Notes under the pieces: model-generated
What the model saw: the letters and a program-made list of their open reading frames with translations, nothing else
The model's database searches: none
What the model was told of the DNA's origin: nothing
From: Hevea brasiliensis
Taxonomy: Eukaryota > Streptophyta > Magnoliopsida > Malpighiales > Euphorbiaceae
Assembly: GCF_030052815.1 (NCBI RefSeq)
Contig: NC_079496.1
Span: 80,899,652-80,963,651 of the forward strand
DNA: 64,000 nt
Direction of reading: 5' to 3'
Position numbers and translations under genes: made by a program
In this document: positions 61,026-64,000 of the stretch, in pieces
Position numbering within the stretch: the first letter of the stretch is position 1
How the letters are laid out: every line of letters starts with the position of its first letter

Positions 61026-62100
61026 TTACTCAGCATTAGTCTCTCGAACATTTGTGGGTGCTGTCTCCTCATATCCTCTTCACGTTCCCAAGTAGCTTCT
61101 CGGCCCGAATGATGGTTCCACAAAGACTTTAACCAGGGGTATCTGCTTGTTCCTCACCGCTTCACCTCATAAGCCGAATTTTTATGGGTTCTTCCTCATA
61201 TGAGAGGTCTGGATTTACTTCAATCTCTTCAACTGATAGTACATGAGATGGGTCTGATCTGTACCTCCTTAATATGGACACATGGAAGACATTGTGTATC
61301 CTTGCTAACTCTGGAGGTAATGCCAACCGATATGCCAAAGGACCCACTCTTTCCAAAACCTCATATGATCCGATGAAACGAGGACTCAGTTTCCCCTTTC
61401 TGCCAAATCTCATAATCCTCTTCCAAGGAGAAACTTTGAGGACTACCTTATCACCCATTGCATACTCAATATCTCTTCTCTTCAGATCAACATAGGACTT
61501 CTGACGGTCTGACGCAGCCTTGAGTCTATCTCTCGATCAATTTGATCTTTTCCTATGTCTACTGAACAATTTCTGGCCCAATCATCTTTCTTTCACCAAT
61601 TTCATCCCAACATAGGGGAGTTCTGCACTTTCTGCCATACAAAGCTTCATATGGAGGCATCCCAATGCTTGATTGGTAGCTGTTGTTATAAGAAAACTCA
61701 ATCAAAGGCAAGTGTGTATCCCAACTACCTTCAAATTCAATCACACAAGCCCGTAGCATATCCTCCAATATCTGAATAACTCTTTCAGGTTGGCCATCTG
61801 TCTGTGGGTGGAATGCTGTGCTGAAGTTCAATCTAGTTCCTAGGGCTCTCTGAAGACTACCCCAGAATCTAGAAGTGAACAAAGGATCTCTATAAGATAT
61901 AATCGACATCGCACTCCATGCAATTTTACAATTTCATATATTTAAAAATCTGGCCAATCTCTCCAACTATAGTCCATTTAGAATGGCAAAAAGTGAGTAG
62001 AATTGGTTAGTATATCAATTATAACACATACTCCAACAAGACTATTCTGTGTCCTCAAGTCTCATCACAAAATCCATAGTTATCTATTCCTTATAATGTT
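61026..62100 (-). pseudogene. pol: Integrase core, C-terminal domain and chromodomain (pol remnant)
   Basis: The open pieces are 61909-61559 (integrase core), 61458-61162 (C-terminal domain) and the chromodomain end (WNHHSGREATWEREEDMRRQ, 61120-61050). The core shows [19 protein letters not shown] uninterrupted, so the intron-like insertion found at 38404-38488 is absent here. The second catalytic Asp reads ISYRDPLF where ISDRDPRF is expected, so the enzyme would be inactive. Upstream (61910-62095) a weaker reading (MDFVMRLED) shows the start of the core. Frames shift between pieces. RT and RNase H are missing. The C-terminal part reads KLSPRFIGSYEVLERVG, very like the copy at 37660-38178. 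Confidence 0.88.
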
Positions 62101-62335
62101 TTCATAGGGTGCCACTTGTATGCTAGCTTGACACTTATTAATGTATACAAATTCTATTAGTGGGATTTATCTCCCATCTCCTCGGATTCAACGACACAAG
62201 TTCTCGTGATATTCTCGAGGGCTTATCACGTATTACAGGTTATTATTATTATCATTTCATTTCATTATTTATAGAAACTCAATGAGTTTTAAAATTTACC
62301 TGAATCACTTGTTTCAATTGTCCATCTGTCTGAGG
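62101..62335 (-). pseudogene. Second integrase fragment with an intron-like insertion
   Basis: The minus reading HPQTDGQ...VIQ (62335-62300), then a 78-bp GT-AG insertion, then about 40 decayed codons ending in W-HPMKTL (around 62105, where MAPYEAL is expected). It belongs to the same region as 38285-38525. It is joined directly upstream of another integrase core, so the element carries two overlapping integrase segments in tandem. Confidence 0.75.
62222..62299 (-). other. Candidate 78-bp intron in integrase fragment
   Basis: The minus strand has GTGATTCAG then GTAAATTTTAAAACTCATTG, ending ATACGTGATAAG then CCCTCGAGAATATC. The ends, the ACTCATTGAGTT block and the position match 38404-38488 although the flanks have diverged. 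Confidence 0.55.
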
Positions 62336-62958
62336 ATGATACGTTGTACTGATATCTCTAAGCTTATAGCAATTACTGGGGTACAGGTAATTCACATTAA
62401 TGTAACCGAGTCACTGACTCTAGCTACCTTACAAGTGTAGTCGTTTGATAGGCTAGTTCTGAAGTCTTAAATTTCTGACTAAAATTTTCACATTTATTTC
62501 CAGTACTAGTACTCTATTCAGGTGCAACTATATCAATTTATAGATTACTTACAAATATTCTTAATTTATTGTACCACGAGGAAGCACGTAGCTCTACACA
62601 ATAATCCCGTGTCGGTACTGTAATCTGCAGCTTACAATACAAACATTGAGAGCATTATATAGTCACTACGTTATAACCTCATGGACTAGGTTTCCTAACA
62701 TCTTATCTTTCTCGAATCCACTAATATCCTAAACCGATTCTGATTACAATATCCCAATTCTTTTAGTTAACAATTCTTCCAAAATTAGTGTCAATCATAC
62801 TTGTTATTGTAGTTTTGATCCTAAAAGACTAGTCACTAACGCATCAAATTTATTCTCCTGTAAGGAATAGCAATGAACATATAGTTCGACACTAACACAC
62901 AATTAAGTAGTCTTTGGGATCAAATAATAACTAATTGTTTCTTTCAAAAATTAAGAAC
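62336..62958 (-). other. Decayed protease-region tract
   Basis: There is no open frame. Parts read like a gypsy protease on the minus strand (LLFDPKDYL; RTICSLLFL). Blocks align with 55290-55740 of the plus element (AGAACTATATGTTC-like, TTGTAATCAGAAT, TTATTGTGTAGAGC). Confidence 0.55.
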
Positions 62959-63624
62959 TTACCAGCAGCCTACATCCAAGTTTTGCTCTTTCTCCTTGGC
63001 GCATAGTGGACGCTCCGATCGTGTGCTACCATATTCGGGTTGATTCACTGTGTTATAGTGGTGAGGAGTACCAACTCTATTTCTATCTTGACTCTGACTG
63101 ACGGTCTGTGAAATCCAGAGAGCAGATCGAGGTGGTTTAGTACAATCTTTAGCAAAGTGTCCAAGTTTTCCACAATTGTAGCAGGCTCCAGACGCCTTAT
63201 AGCATATCCCACCATGATATCTTCTACAAGTTTCACATTGGCGGGAAGGGTAGGAACTTCTAGTTGTTCGACGACTGGACCTTGATGGTCTCTGTCTTAC
63301 TGATCCACCTCTATCATATCCTTGAGCTCGGGGTTCCTCAAATTCTTTTCTCTTTCTCAAATTACTGTTCGAGCTCTGACCCATAGGTTTCTCCCTCTTT
63401 TCCATTTCACACTGCCCTTGTGGGGGTTGGGTCTGTACTTGGGCTTGGGCTGACAGATTATCAGCCATTTGTTGGAAGAAAGTGGCCATTTGCTAGGCCA
63501 TTTGTGCAGTAATTTGTACCGGTAAAACTGGTACAGTCAGGCCTTCGACACTTTGTGGAGCTGGGGCCTCAACTTGTACTTCTGCCATCATAGACTGTTC
63601 TACGGTCTCATTTTTCTCTTCCAT
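62959..63624 (-). pseudogene. gag: Ty3/gypsy gag with capsid domain deleted
   Basis: The start is at 63624 (MEEKNETVEQSMMAEVQVEA), with a TAG at about 63495. The open part is 63489-62959 (MATFFQQMADNLSAQAQ). After PPQGQCEM the sequence jumps to the Gag linker (EKREKPMGQSSNSNLRKRKE), so about 200 residues of capsid present in the other two gags are missing. The nucleocapsid is intact, with CETCRRYHGGICY and a perfect CX2CX4HX4C knuckle (CYNCGKLGHFAKDC, around 63185-63140). The end is frameshifted just before the protease. Confidence 0.88.
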
Positions 63625-63791
63625 ATCTTTCCACAAGATTCTCTATTCCTGTACAACCAACATAAGGAGATTCCTCTCCATTAGTTCACATTTATGATGT
63701 AAATGTACTATATGTATCAAACATTTGAGCAGTTGTAGTTACCGACAAAAAGATTTCAATTTCACAGTTCGAAATTCACTTTAAAACCATT

Positions 63792-63803
63792 GCTCTGATA
63801 CCA
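63792..63803 (-). other. Primer-binding site of the rearranged element
   Basis: The minus strand reads TGGTATCAGAGC, perfect, 8 bases from the LTR at 63812. Confidence 0.92.
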
Positions 63804-63811
63804 CTAAAACA

Positions 63812-64000
63812 TGTCACACCCTGCCCCTCTGTAAGGCATAACATGATCCCGTAGTATACCTAATGAATTACCAACTCCGTCTACTGATAACCCATTAAAT
63901 ACACTACAAGGGATTTTCAAAACTTTTCTTACTTCTTTTACAGTGGTGAGCACTATTTACAGGTGTTAAAAACCTTTTTGGTCAAGTGATAAAGCGACAC
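63812..64000 (-). mobile_element. 5' LTR of the rearranged element (runs off right edge)
   Basis: It starts TGTCACACCCTGCCCC and matches 46110-46298 base for base except at two spots, both where the 3' LTR reads ACTG (around 63980 and 63994). Confidence 0.9.

Noticed and set aside
1..64000. Naming the species (a woody Malpighiales plant was considered)
   Set aside because: Only repeats are present and I cannot search databases; the features support a eudicot plant but nothing finer.

Overview
The window is AT-rich plant nuclear DNA, almost certainly from a eudicot, and it consists almost entirely of nested LTR retrotransposons. I see no host protein-coding gene, rRNA, tRNA gene or CRISPR array. 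The plant assignment rests on chromodomain-bearing Ty3/gypsy elements with 3.4-4.1 kb LTRs (the long-LTR Tekay/Del type of chromovirus), Ty1/copia elements with a ~2.1 kb LTR, and primer-binding sites matching plant initiator tRNA-Met (TGGTATCAGAGC). I cannot safely name the genus.

1-18.4 kb. A minus-strand copia element enters from the left (degenerate gag 1-1069, long leader with a minisatellite, PBS 2780-2793, 5' LTR 2797-4900). It sits in the 3' LTR (4901-6270 plus 11526-12544) of a minus-strand, gag-only gypsy element: tail and PPT 12545-12959, gag 12960-14224, PBS 14394-14404, 5' LTR 14413-17919. That 3' LTR is also split by a copia solo LTR (6271-11525, TSD AACTA), which is itself split by a gypsy solo LTR (6384-9515, TSD GAAAA). 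A copia LTR fragment follows (17920-18373).

18.4-32.5 kb. A plus-strand gypsy LTR (18374-18855 and 29757-32233) is interrupted by a striking tandem array: three ~3.4 kb LTRs separated by two 355-bp internal regions that carry only a PBS and a PPT. The whole array is flanked by one 5-bp TSD (TTTAA). A short LINE reverse-transcriptase fragment follows (32234-32481).

32.5-39.5 kb. A minus LTR fragment is interrupted by a second minimal element (LTR 33300-36730, internal 36731-37025, heavily deleted LTR 37026-37629). The deleted LTR also serves a decayed pol gene (37657-39533; chromodomain, integrase, RNase H). The integrase gene holds an 85-bp GT-AG insertion that looks like an intron.

39.5-64 kb. 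Minus-strand related LTRs are inserted one into another at 39534, 42010 and 46110. The last belongs to a rearranged element (internal 60992-63811) whose 5' LTR starts at 63812 and runs off the window. Its 3' LTR was hit by a young plus-strand gag-only element (49958-60122, TSD GCTAG) whose LTRs are nearly identical.

No element here is intact. The gag-only and internal-less elements retain cis-signals (LTR ends, PBS, PPT) and would depend on proteins supplied by a full-length relative. The most promising unexplained signals are a double hairpin whose stems covary between LTR families, a conserved splice-donor-like site in every LTR, the integrase intron candidate, and sequence disagreements between sister LTRs that centre on ACTG/CAGT.
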